A stretch of DNA of 64,000 nt, from the NCBI GenBank assembly GCA_003290165.1, contig QNQO01000681.1, positions 496,001 to 560,000 of the forward strand, given 5' to 3'. The stretch comes from Berberis thunbergii (taxonomy: Eukaryota > Streptophyta > Magnoliopsida > Ranunculales > Berberidaceae). The first letter of the stretch is position 1. Each line of letters begins with the position of its first letter. Made by a program: the position numbers and the translations under genes. Below the pieces are notes generated by a model, which was not told the DNA's origin, searched no databases, and saw only the letters and a program-made list of their open reading frames with translations. This document shows, piece by piece, positions 22,484-35,256 of the stretch.

Positions 22484-23755
22484 AGGTAGCGGTGTAATTG
22501 AATTTAAGATTTATTTCACTAATTAAAAAAAATTTATTAAGTTCTTTTTACACTCATTTTGTGTTTGATTTTGCAGATTACACGCTTCTCGAGAAAATTG
22601 GACGATCCTGCAAACATCAAACAAAGTTTTTTTTTTATTTTGTGAGGAGAGTTTTAATTTTATTTTCACCTCGTTTTATGAGTGTGTGGTGTAATAATTT
22701 TTAACCTCTACTATTTTTCATTTTGTTTAATCATAAAAAAACAAAATTTTCTAAGTCAAAAGAAATTATAGGGAAACAATTTTAATTGTTACTCAATAAT
22801 TTTTTTTTATGATTTAAAAATCCGACTTCTACGACCAAGACCAGTAAATTTATTTACATGTTGAAACGGATAAAAAGAAGTCGGACATTTTTTTTTGAAT
22901 TGCGCTAACTTTTTGTGCTGAACGGAATATGCATACTGTAAGTATTTCTATCACACGCAATGTATTAGCGACTCGGGTGCTTTGTGTAATTGTTTGAAAT
23001 TGTGTGATTGGTTGTAATTGTGGATGCTAAACTTTAGTAATTCATAATAAGTAGACCCAGCTTCTAAATAGAAACTGGTGGAACTTGATATCCCCACCTC
23101 ATCACTCCAGCTGTGTGCAACCAATAGCCAAACATAATTAAAATCAATTAGCAAGTTAGATAGAGTCATTATTTAGGTACGGTGTTCATAGGACAACCAA
23201 GACTAAGGTGAATCCAATAATTTTTGTGTTGACCGCTGCTAAAAGTGACGATGGGTTTAATCATTCAATGAACTCCGAGAGGCCACTGCCACAAGGGTAA
23301 TTTACCCAGTACGCCGAGTCATAAGTAAGCTACGATCCACAAGAAGAATTGGTGTAACTAATAGTTTTGGGTTAGGAACACAAGCCTCAAGTGTGCATTT
23401 AACATCACATCGTTCTCACATCTATTGGCTTACAGAGCGGTAGCACAAGGAAGTACTTAATTGGACCATTGTGACCTCCTTCTCTTGTGCGATAATCCGG
23501 TTTCTTTGAAACAAAACTCTAGTCTACTGATTTTGAACTTTGCGGTGTTAAGTATGCACTCTTAGGATCAACTTGTAGCACCCATTGCTATGTCATAAAG
23601 ATTACATAAGAAATAATTGTCCCCCAAAGATAAAAGGCTAATTGATCTCAAAAACGTTGATTGCTTAGGGAGGCATGTTTCTTATGCATTTATTGGTTGT
23701 TGATTGCATGTGAGCCTGTGTATATTTTTAGAGTTAGTGCTTTCAAAAAAAATCC
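22484..23755. other. untranslated leader of the Athila-like element
   Basis: No domain-bearing ORF. A long leader between primer binding site and gag is normal for this lineage. Confidence 0.5.
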
Positions 23756-24505
23756 ATGAACACAAGGGATTATCCAGCCTATTTTTCCGTGCAAGTCAAT
23801 TCATTTTATGACATGCGACGACCTGATTATGATCCATATTTTTATTATTACAACTCAGGTCTAGCCTATCATCCTGACTTCTCATGGGCTCATGGTCAGT
23901 ACCATGAAGGCCCTCTAGACACTCCTCAGACTCCTCAAGCTTTCATTCCTGATAATGAGTTAGAGGATATCATGAAAATTTTTATAGAGCGAACAGTAGA
24001 AATACTTGTGCAAAATTCTCATGATATCACAGAATTGACAACTATTTATCAACAAAACTCTCAAGCTATCCGGAAACTTGAGATGACTGTGAGTCAGATA
24101 GTTGAGTCACTTCCTGAGATAGAGTCAAAAAAATTCCCTAGCCAACCTATTTTCAACCCAAATGGTCAATTTGAACTTAGTGGCACATCTGAGTCGGACA
24201 GTGAAGATGACCAATCCATTACTACCCTTAGGAGTGGAAAATTGGTTGACAATCAGGTAGGAATGCCTGACATAAGTGTTATTATATCCTCACCCAATTT
24301 TACACAGGTTGCATGCTCCTTTCATAAGAAGGCTAATAAAGCATCATTTATTGATGAACCTGTAGATTCTGAAACACTACAGACATCTCCTTCCCATATT
24401 GACTCATTAGACATATGCCTTCCTAGTGACTCATGCATAGAATCAAACTGTGAACATTCTTTAGAGTCTCCCCTTGATGGTTTTCATGATACACATGACC
24501 ATTGA
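23756..24505 (+). pseudogene. gag C-terminal remnant of the Athila-like element
   Basis: A 249-codon open frame. Tyr-rich N-terminal text (DYDPYFYYYNSG) is followed by a heptad-like stretch around ELTTIYQQNSQAIRKLEMTV. FPSQPIFNPNGQFEL and SITTLRSGKLVDNQ follow, a motif typical of the Athila gag-protease junction. The gag core and zinc knuckle were not found, so the frame is a remnant even though open. It ends in a stop and is followed by another frame of the same element. Confidence 0.75.
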
Positions 24506-24514
24506 GAGACTTGT

Positions 24515-25132
24515 TTGACTCACTTTAGTTTAGACTTTGATGTTGATGATTCCATTAGGGAAGTCAATGATTTGATTGACTCAGTCCCCATTGTGGATCC
24601 TAGTTATAAATGGAAGTCTAAAGTGGAGCCTCTTCCACTCAGTGAGTCAAAACTAGTCCCATTAGTTGAGCCACCTGAGCTTGACCTTAAACAATTACCT
24701 GACACCCACAGGTATGCATTTTCAGGTGCTGATGATACTTTGCCTGTTATTATTTCACCTATATTGAATTCAAAACAGGTTGTCCCAAAAAAGTCGGGAG
24801 ATATATCTAGTAAGATAGTGCAATCCATAAGTAGTGTCAACTCTAGGGTTGGGGGTGTTGTTGAGTTGTCTAGACCAACATCTCTATGTGATTCATGTGA
24901 TGAGCCTGTACCACCAAATATATCCATCGTCTCATCTACTTGCATCACATTCTCATTTACTAAGGCTACTTTCACTGATCCCTTGTGCTGTAGTGAGGAT
25001 TTCAGTTTTCACCATCCTGTTGTGAAAATTATCCAATCTTCTGATTTGGAACCAGGCATAGGATGTTCCCTTTTTAAAGCACGCAAGGATCATCTGTTGT
25101 GTATACTACTGGTCACTTTTGGAATGTCCTAG
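24515..25132 (+). pseudogene. protease-RT linker remnant of the Athila-like element
   Basis: The text WKSKVEPLPLSESK, ELDLKQLPDTHRYAFSGADD and TLPVIIS matches the region just upstream of reverse transcriptase in Athila polyproteins. No RT follows: similarity ends after the linker. The frame is separated from the gag remnant by stops. Confidence 0.7.
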
Positions 25133-27294
25133 TCTATTTGGTGCCCCATGTGATTGTTATATTTTGGTGGATTGATCCTCAACTGTTCAGGTTGTTGATA
25201 TATGACCAAGGACTAAGTGTTTGTCATGTTCTTCCTTTCCACTTTTCGATACACCATTTTTTTAGGAAGAATATTTGTCGGGCTGATGACGTTAAACCAA
25301 GCGCTACTGGGAGGCATCCTAGCTTTAGTTGTGTGTCTTTGCTGTTAGTCTGGATTGATTTTCGAGTACCCTATTTAGTTGTGTTTCAATCATACTCATT
25401 AGCTCCGTAACAGTTTTGACTTACAACTTGCCTTTTCTTTTTAGTTTTCTTTGTTAGTGTCGAGTCTGCATTTTATCGATTTCTAATGAAAACTCCATGA
25501 TTCTTATGTTTGTGAGACTCATTGATAGATGACTTCTTGGAAATTGGTAAAATCTTCACCGCGGTAATACTGTTCTAACCTCCTCTCATGTACTTATTTC
25601 ATTCATTTGTCATAATTATTTTGTTAAACATTGAGGACAATGTTTGGATTAGGTTTGGGGGTAGGGTTCATGAGTCGGTGAATTCTTCGTAATGTTTTCT
25701 TCTTTTCTTGTTCTTTAAAAAAAATGCTTTTCTGTCAAGAAAACTTGGTCTTTTGCGATTATGAAAATGGATTTTAAATGTTTTATGCTCAAGAAAATGC
25801 AAGCCAACTTGACATATTGGTATATTGATAAAGACTGAAAGTTTAGTATGATCCTTAAGTTAGATCTAGTTCATAAGATTTTTCAACTCGATTATCTTTG
25901 CACCATGAGCCATATTATCATAACTTGAAGTTGATGAGTGAAATATGCACTAGAAAACCTTAGAATAATAGTAGAGACTTAACCCTGAAAGTTTTGAGCC
26001 TTTCTATTTTTTCGAGGGTTATACATAAACTCTAATTTTTCTTGAGTCTGTATTATCTCGTTGATGATCTCATTATTCTCATTTTTCTGATCAATTGCTT
26101 TGGGAATGACATCAAAATTGAATTATTACACTAGAACTTCTTAGCTTATTCAATTAAGATGTCATAATACTGACCCGAACTTAGGAAATGATCTAGGCAT
26201 TTTTTTCTTTAGACCATTACTAGCCTTTTAACTTGCCCATAACATTAACCTTTTTGTAGCCTTTTGAGCCTTAGAATAACTTTTATTTGTTAACCCATTA
26301 ACCTTTACCCAACTTTTCTGAGAATGTGTACGGATGGATATACTTGGTGTAAAAAGGGCATGAAATAGCAAAATATGAGATATTTCATAAATCCTCTATG
26401 AAAAAAAACAAACAAACAAAAGAAGAATGTCAATGAGGATAAAGATGTGAGAATGAAGAAAAAATTGATGGTGGGCAACATTGATTTATTCTTGACAGCC
26501 CTAATTGTTCGTATAATGGGTGTTTAAATTCCTAGAAATTTTTGTTAGAATCCTTTGACATTCCTTATTAACCATTACCCAAGCCCCGTTACAACCCTAC
26601 AAAGTCCTAGTTGATCTTAGGAAAATGTTGGTTCCGTAGATGTGGAGATTTAATAACCAAGACCTATGGTGTTTGATTCAACATTCCCAAAAGTAATTGA
26701 TATTCCTGTCCTTGAGATCATGTTCATTCCATTATTGAAAAGTCCGTTCTTCATATTACTATATGTGAGATGATTGTTTTCCATTATTTACTCTTTTTCT
26801 CACATATAAACTGAGTGAAATACCAAATCTCCGAGTGTTTTATTGTGAGTGACATGAGAGGTTTGAAGTCAAAACAAACTTTCTACAGGAGATTTAGTCA
26901 TTGTTTTACTCTAAAATGAAAAGTTATGTTGACAGTGCTATCCACACACACATATTGAGTTGAGGATGATTATGAATTTTTTCTAACCTTTGGAAAATAT
27001 TAAATTATTTGGAGATTTGTTGATACACTAAAATGACACTGTTGGTTTCCTGCATTTCTTGAAGTTTTAAAATGAACATTGTTTGACCAAATTTTGTTGA
27101 GTCAGTAATGTTTGTGGGTAACATTTCTGTAAACCCTCACGAGACTATAACTTGTCCACTAGAGGTAATCTAGGGGTTCAAAGCCTTGTTGCACGTTTAA
27201 GGTAAGTGCAGCCGAATATTCCTGCGAAAGTGAGTTAGGATTTTCTTTTTATTGTTTTGCTCGAGGACTAGCAAAATATAGGTTTGGAGGTATT
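25133..27294. other. 3' internal non-coding part of the Athila-like element
   Basis: Contains ATTGAGGACAATGTTTGG with GGTTTGGGGGTAGGG at about 25631-25668, a motif that usually follows the coding part in Athila elements. A polypurine tract is at 27281-27294. No env-like or pol frame was recognised. Confidence 0.6.
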
Positions 27295-29082
27295 TGATAT
27301 TCACATAATTATTACATAATATATCCTTCAATTTATATATGTTAATGTTTCGATTAATATATTTTATAGTAATTATTTAGTTTTCATGTCTTTGTAGGAA
27401 TTTGAGCGTAAACGATGAAATCATATTAAGGCGACAAGTTAAGGAACGACAATTAGTAGATTCTAGCGGTGGTACAAAGTAGATAGTCACACATCTAAAC
27501 CCAAAACTTAAGCCCATAACTTAAACCCAAAACCTAACCCATAAATCCAAAACCAAGCCCATAACTTAAATCCAAATCCAATGCTAAGTCCAATCAAACC
27601 CTAGACACATTCCCTAAATTATTCAAGATTCTGATTTATTTTTGCCTTAAATCACTCATTGAACCCTTCCCTGAACTTGTCCATATTCATTTTCTCCTAA
27701 TTATCTATAAATACAAAAATTCAATGGATGAGAAAGGGGAGGAAGAGAAGGGAAAATAAAAATTACAGAAAATTAAACCCTCTTCCTCACAAAGTGATTT
27801 TCATCACACCAGAGCCACCACCATCACCACCTCAGCCCGCCACGACCGTGCGAGCACCGTCACCACCACGAAACAGGGGAGTGACAACCCTATTTTGCAT
27901 CAGACATCACCTCGCCACTGAGCCTCGCCATCACCACCATCACCTTTCATCTTGTCGTCCCTCTCTCTCCACCACCACCACCGCGCCGCGAAATAGAGCC
28001 TCACCGCGGCCCTGTTCCGCCTCGCCCTCTCTGCTCCTGCATCACAACAGACCGCGAACCACCACCACGGCGTGAAACAGAGCTTCACCGCGACCCTGTT
28101 CTGCCTCGCCGCTGCCACTGTTCCTTCTCTTCTCTCGGCCTCTCTTCGTCTCGAGCTCCTTCCTGCCTCCCTCTCTCACGAACACCGTTGCAAGCGGTGC
28201 TTCAGCAGGCGACACAAATCATCGTGGCAGGAGAAACAGGGTTTCGCAAGCTCTCTGTTATTATTTTTTTCTGTCTGTTTCCTTTCCTTATTTCACTGTT
28301 TCCTCACCCTCAGTCTTCCTGCAGGTATCGGATCCAAGTTGAGCAGGAGGAAGCTCGCGAGGAGCGAAGAACAGCGGTGTTCCAGGCGTTGTCGCGTTGG
28401 GAATGAAGGGAACTGTAGCAGAGGCGCGGGAATGAGTTAAATTCTAATTTTCATTATTTGCACCCTCGGTTCCCGCTCTGTACCACCACAGAGCTTGTGT
28501 ACTTCATTTTCTCGAAATTCGTGTTCGGACCAACTCCTGAGTACCACCACATCGAGTTTGCGACAAACTAAATGGGTTGTATAAGTTATTGTGATTGATT
28601 TTACTGAATTGTGTGCTTAATTGTTAATTACAATTTATTTCTGAAAGTTTTTGATAAATTGCTTTTGCTTGAAATAATTTGTTAATATTTGATAGAAACA
28701 TGATATAATTTAATTGGATTTTAACGATCACATATTCGGTGTAAGCAATGGATTCTCATCCCTAAAGCTTCTCGTTTTTAAATTCAGTAATTTAGATTTA
28801 AATAATTTTTGCTAACTCATTTTGAGTCTAAGCCCACAAAATCCACAGTTTTCTTTTCTTTCTTTCTTTTTATTTTTTTATTTTTAGTTTAGTTTTAAAA
28901 ATGTTGTAACCCAATTTTCCATTTAAATTAGTTTAAATTAAATTATAAAATTCAATTGCATCCACCTTCCTCGTGGGATCGACCCGTACTTGTCGTTGTC
29001 TACCAGTTAGACACCGTGCACTTGCGGTTATTATAAATGGGTTAAATTAGCCAATTAATTTAGGTTAGTTAAACTCGCATCA
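27295..29082 (+). repeat. 3' LTR of the Athila-like element
   Basis: 1788 bp, TG...CA, TATA box at 27706-27713. It contains an additional CACC/CATCACC-rich block of about 150 bp at roughly 27797-27945 not present in the 5' LTR. Otherwise the two LTRs are very similar, suggesting a not very old insertion. Confidence 0.93.
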
Positions 29083-29215
29083 GTATGTAACAACATTGTA
29101 TGGGCAGGCTAAAAGGCTGGCAGACTACCATGTGTGGGTGGGCTCAAAGTATGGCAAACTACCTAGGTATTATAGTCCCACATCGCCTGGGTGAAGGAAG
29201 GGAAATGTGTTATAT
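29083..29215 (+). mobile_element. remnant TRIM in unit 2
   Basis: Internal 3' part, then an LTR start (TATTATAGTCCCACATCG at about 29169) that breaks after TGTTATATA. It continues directly with the sequence that lies downstream of LTR2 in other units. About 430 bp was deleted. Confidence 0.7.
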
Positions 29216-31780
29216 ACAAACACGTGGACATTAATCTAATATAATAACCATAACCAAGTCATAGAATTTACACTAGCAAATAAAGGTTCAGAGTAATTTC
29301 AAACATCCCAGAACAAGAGTTTCAAATCTATTATTAGCAATACTACTTTCATAACAAAGCATCGTAACAAATGTTATGCCTTCATTGACATCTTCTTCTG
29401 CTGACATATCTATAAAAAAAAAACATTTGTATCCATGATTTAAAATACAAAATATACAGATTGAGAAATACCTCTCATTCAGTAAAAGACTCTACTGGAT
29501 GAAACTCATTCCTTGCCAAGGAGAAAAGCATCAACAGTGAATGTACATGCTTAACCTTTTGTGAGCAATTTGAACCACTGCCACTTGACTAGCATAATCG
29601 TGAGTTCTCAAGTCCATAGTTCTGAAATTTAGTGAAGTAGACTGTATATTTTCGATGAATTCTTGGTAGCCACCCAACCCTCCAGATTGATCAACCAACC
29701 AAGTAGAGAACCCATCACCACGACTCAAGAATATGGTTCTTCTGGCCTTCCCAATGTCTATTATATAGTGTCGGGAGATGGTTGTTGCATCTCCATTCAT
29801 TTCACTAATTTTGATCCATCATCTCACTAATTTCGATCCACCCCAAACGAATTGAAGGTTTCCAATCAACTAACCCCACTAATTTTGATCCAATCCAAAC
29901 AAATTGAAGGTTTCTGATCAACTCACCCCACTGATTTCGACCCACCCCAAATGAATTGAAGGTTTCTAGTGAGCTTTTATCTTCTATGGCGTAAAAACAA
30001 AATAGAAAAAAGGGAGGAACAAAGAACATGAGAGAAAAGAGAGATTGTAGCAGATCTTTTAAGGTTTGTCGGTGATCTCTCTTGTAGATTTCATGGTAAG
30101 ATGAGAGATTACAGAGTGAGAGAGAGCTTATGAGGGAGATAATGAGAAAATGAGAGATTACATAGAGATAGATAGTGAGATAGGGTTTGTGAGAAGAGAA
30201 AGAGAAAAGGAAGGACAATTTTCTAAATTAAAATTTTGACACACACAAACGTACAAACCACGTGCAGGGTAAGTTGGTTTTTCAAAAAAATTGGAAAACA
30301 AAAACTTTTGGGCCAAATAAGAATACTTATAAAACTAATGGGGGCCAAATGAGAAATAACCCTTTAATTATCTATTCTATACGCTAAAGCCATTGACAAT
30401 CATCACACTGTTATGAAAAAAAAATTGAAACGTAAGTAAAAAAATTTGAAATCAAATCCTCTAACAACTTTATTTTCTAACTATTCACTATGTATGTACT
30501 TTAAAGTTGCATTAATTTTATTGACCTTTACAATCATTTTTATTTATTATGGTAATGTTTTTATCAAGTTAAATGCAAATAGTACATGAATATTTTTGTT
30601 TGTACTATACTTTCGCTTGGTGTGTGACAAGAATAACATGTGACAGACATGGCATAAAAGTCTCACCCCTTCCACACGAAGGACATCGCACGTGGAAAGC
30701 ATGAGGGATCAAGGGAAGAAGTCCATCTTGCAAAGAGAAAGTTTTGGAGGGAATTATGCATAACATGCTCGACGTGTGATGCTTTATTTCTTTTTTCTCC
30801 AAACAGGTAAGGATTGAAAGGAAGACAACTAAGGTGGTCCTTGACTAGAACTCCCTGACATGGTGAGGTAAGTAGCCACCGACATGGGAAAAAATCCAAT
30901 CGAAAGAGAGTAAAGTGGAGAGAACATGGAAAAGACTAGCCAATTAGAAGTTAACACGAAGGTATTTTCGAGCAAAGGAATCTAACCAGCTCTGTTGGAT
31001 AGTGCCTAAAAAACCTTTTCAAGAGCGTCCATGGGAGAACAACCATCTCCCTAGTGCCACGTGGAATCAGGACAAATGAAAAGACTTGGTCAACTAGGCA
31101 AGTGGACGACAGAGGTGGAGGGACAATGTTTAGTAGTGTTAGAGGAAAATGATTGGAGCTGAAAGTAGTATGCTCGACAGTCACAATACTCGAGAAAGGG
31201 TCACACTTTACAAGAGTCTATGTCAGGTCATTAAATGCAAGACAGGTACATGTAGGTAAGGAGGGTAGTATATATAGAACACCTTAGCCAACAATGAAGG
31301 GGTTAGATTCTAAGGGGGCTCTAAATAAACTCTCAATCATTGAAAATTCACTTAGTGTCTTAGTTTTCTATTTTATTGTCTCCGTTTTGCCATTCGGTTG
31401 CTTTCTAAGACACAAGGGTGTAGTGTTCATCAAGAGGAGCTTTCGAAGATATATAACAAACAATTTCCATTACATATTGTTGTTGTTAAGTTTCTTTTGA
31501 ATAAACAGAATAGATCTGCTACTATAACATATGTTGCGCTTAGGTTAAAATCTCAACACTTTCAATTACACCATCTTTATTGAAATCAAACAATTAAATA
31601 AAAAAATATGGCAATTTTAAATTTGACTATGTGTTCAACTACATTGACTAACAAACTCTATCCAATATTTTCAAAAATACAAACTTAACATGCATGTATG
31701 TAACAACATTGTATTGGAAGGCTCAAAGGCTGGCAGACTACTGTGTGTGGGTGGGCTCAAAGTATGGCAAACTACCTAGG

Positions 31781-32216
31781 TGTTATAGTCTCACATCGCC
31801 TGGGTGAAGGAAGGGAAATGTGTTATATATATGCGATATTGGATCCTTTTGGTACAATTCATTTTAAATAGTGCGAGTTTGGTCCAAAAGCAATATTGTA
31901 CCATGTAGATCGGACCGTGACAGAATGATATCAGAGTCGGATTCAATCTGAAGTTTGCCAAAAAGAATGTTGGGACCTAAGGGGTGGATTATAACAGTCT
32001 TGTATATGTTGGATCTAAGTCAAATGGGCTACCTTGTGTGGGCGGTATCAGAGGCTGACAGGCTACCTAAATGTTATAGTCTCACATCGCTTGGGTGAGG
32101 GAAGGGGTATACTACATATGTGCAATGTTGGATCCCCTTGATATAATGCGTTTTAAAGTTGTGCAGGCCTTGGGCCCAAAGCAAATAATACTGTACCATG
32201 TGGATCGAGTCGTGAC
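31781..32216 (+). mobile_element. TRIM retrotransposon in unit 3
   Basis: LTR1 is 31781-31922 and LTR2 is 32072-32216. Both have TGTTATAGTCTCACATCG starts and GTGACA ends. The primer site after LTR1 reads TGATATCAGAG, one change from the tRNA-Met pattern. Confidence 0.8.
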
Positions 32217-34816
32217 AATGTGTTTTGCACTTGTTTGCAGAGTCATGTACAAACAAACATACAAACACGTGGACATTAATCTAATATAATAACCATAACC
32301 AAGTCATAGAATTTACACTAGCAAATAAAGGTTCAGAGTAATTTCAAACATCCCAGAACAAGAGTTTCAAATCTATTATTAGCAATACTACATTCATAAC
32401 AAAACATCGTAACAAATGTTATGCCTTCATTGACATATTCATCTGCTGACATATCTATCAAAAAAAATAAGCATATGTATCCATGATTTAAAATACAAAA
32501 TATACAGATTGAGAAATTCCTCTCATTCAATAAAGGACTCTACTGGATGAAACTCATTCCTTGCCAAGGAGAAAAGCATCAACAGTGAATGTACATGCTT
32601 AACCTTTTGTGAGCAATTTGAACCACTGCCACTTGACTCGCATAATCGTGAGTTCTCAAGTCCATAGTTCTAAAATTTAGCGAAGTAGACTGTACATTTG
32701 GATGAAATCTTGGTAGCCACCCAACCCTCCAGATTGATCAACCCACCAAGTAGAGAATCCATCACCACGACTCAAGAATATGGTTCTTTTGGCCTTCCCA
32801 ATGTCTATTATACAGTGTTGGAAGATGGTTGTTGCATCTCCATTCATTTCACTGATTTTGATCCATCATTTTACTGATTTCGATCCACCCCAAATGAATT
32901 GAAGGTTTCCGATCAACTCACCCCCTTGTTTTTTATCCAACCCAAACAAATTGAAGGTTTCCGTGATTTTGACCCACCCCAAATGAATTGAAGGTTTCTG
33001 GTGAGCTCTTATCTTCTATGGTGTAAAAACAAAATAAAAAAAAGGGAGGAACAAAGAACATGAGAGCAAATAAAGATTGTTGCAGATCTTTTAAGGTTTG
33101 TCGTTGAACTCTCTTGTAGATTTCATGGTAAGATGAGAGATTACAGAGTGAGAGAGAGCTTGTGTGGAGATAATATGAAAATGAGAGATTGCAAAGATAT
33201 AGATAGTGAGATAGGGTTTGTGAGAAGAGAAATAGAAAAGGAAGAACAATTTTCTAAATTAAAATTTTGACACACACAAACGTGCAAACCACGTGCAGGG
33301 TAAGTTGGTTTTTTTAAAAAAATTGGAAAATAAAAACTTTTGGGCTAAATAGGAATACTTATAAAACTAATGGGGGCCAAATGAGAAATAACCCTTTAAT
33401 TATCTATTCTATACGCTAAAGCCATTGACAATCATCACACTGTTATGAAGAAAAAAAAACTTATGAAACGTAAGTAAAAAAATTGAAATCAAATCCTCTA
33501 AGAACTTTATTTTCTAACTATTCACTATGTACGAACTTTAAAGTTGCATTAATTTTATTGACCTTTACAATCGTTTTTAATTATTATGGTAAAGTGTTTT
33601 TATCAAGTTAAATGCAAATAGTACATGAATATTTTTGTTTGTACTATACTTTCGCTTGGTGTGTGACAAGAATAACACGTGACAGACATGGCATAAAAGT
33701 CTCACCCCTCCACACGAAGGACATCGCTCGTGGCAAGCATGAGGGATCAAGGGCAGAAGTTCCTCATGCAAAGAGAAAGTTTTGGAGGGAATTATGCATA
33801 ACATGCTCGACGTGTGATGCTTTATTTCTTTTTTCTCCAAACACGTAAGGATTGAAAGGAAGATAACTAAGGTGGTCCTTGACTAGAACTCCCTGACAGG
33901 GTGATGTAAGTAGCCATCGACAGGGGAAAAATCCAATCGGAAGTGAATAAAGTGGAGAGAACATGGAAAAGACTAGCCAATTAGAAGTTAACACGAAGGT
34001 ATTTTTGAGCAAAGGAATCTAACCAGCTCTATTGGATAGTTCCTAAAAAACCCTTTCAAAAGCGTCCATGGGAGAACAACCATCTCCCTGGTGCCACGTG
34101 GAATCAGGACAAACGAAAAGACTTAGTCAACTGGCCAAGTGGACGACAGGGGTGGAGGGACAATGTTTAGTAGTATTAGAGGAAAATGATTGGAGCTGAA
34201 AGTAGAATGCTCGGCAGTCACAATTCTCGACAAAGGGTCACACTTTACAAGAGTCTATGTCAGGTCATTAAATGCAAGACAGGTACTTGTAGGTAAGGAC
34301 GGAAGTATATATAGTACACCTTAGCCAACAATGAAGGGGTTAGATTCTAAGGAGGCTCTAAATAAACTCTCAATCATTGAAAATTCACTTAGTGTCTTAG
34401 TTTTCTATTTTATTGTCTATGTTTTACCATTCGGTTGCTTTCTAAGACACAAGGGTGTAGCGTGCATCAAGAGGAGCTTTCGAAGATATCTAACAAACAA
34501 TTTCCATTACATATTGTTGTTGTTAAGAATCTTTTGAATAAAAAGAATAGATATACTACTATAACATATGTTGCGCTTAAGTTAAAATCTCAACACTTTC
34601 AATTACACCATCTTTATTGAAATCAAACAATTAAATAAAATTTATGGCAATTTTAAGTTTGACTGTGTGTTCAACTACATTGACTAACAAACTCTATCCC
34701 ATATTTTCAAAAATACAAACTTAACATGCATGTATGTAACGACATTGAATGGGCAAGCTCAAAGGCTGGCCGACTACCATGTGTGGGTGGGCTCAAAGTA
34801 TGGCAAACTACCTAAG

Positions 34817-35256
34817 TGTTATAGTCCCACATCGCCTAGGTGAAGGAAGGGGAATGTGTTATATATATGCGATATTGGATCCTTTTCGTACAATTCATTT
34901 TGAAATGGTGCGAGTTTGGTCCAAAAGCAAACAATATTGTACCATGTAGATCGGACCGTGACAGAATGGTATCAGAACCGAACTCAATCGAAAGTATGCC
35001 AAAAGAATGTTGGGACCTTAGGGGTGGATTATAACAGTCTTGTATAGGTTGGCTCTAAGGCTGATGGGCTACCTTGTGTGGGCGGTATCAGAGGCTGATA
35101 GGTTACCTAAGTTTTATAGTCTCACATCGCTTGGGTGAGGGAAGGGGTATACTACATATGTGCAATGTTGGATCCCCTTGATATAATGTGTTTTAAAGTC
35201 GTGCAGGCCTTGGGCCCAAAGCGAATAATATTGTACCATGTGGATCGAGTAGTGAC
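34817..35256 (+). mobile_element. TRIM retrotransposon in unit 4
   Basis: LTR1 is 34817-34963 with a perfect GTCCCACATCG; LTR2 is 35112-35256, whose first bases have changed to TTTTATAG. The primer site TGGTATCAGAACC at 34967 fits tRNA-Met. The body is 440 bp with no ORF. Confidence 0.82.

Larger units (their letters stand above)
20828..29087 (+). mobile_element. Athila-like Ty3/gypsy element, internally deleted
   Basis: The body is 20833-29082 (8250 bp). GTATG occurs directly before and directly after it as a target duplication. The LTRs begin TGATATTCAC and end CTCGCATCA. A tRNA-Asp-type primer binding site follows the 5' LTR. Gag and a protease-RT linker relic remain; protease, reverse transcriptase, RNase H and integrase are absent. 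The polypurine tract GGTTTGGAGGTATT precedes the 3' LTR. It inserted into the 3 kb tandem unit. Confidence 0.93.
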
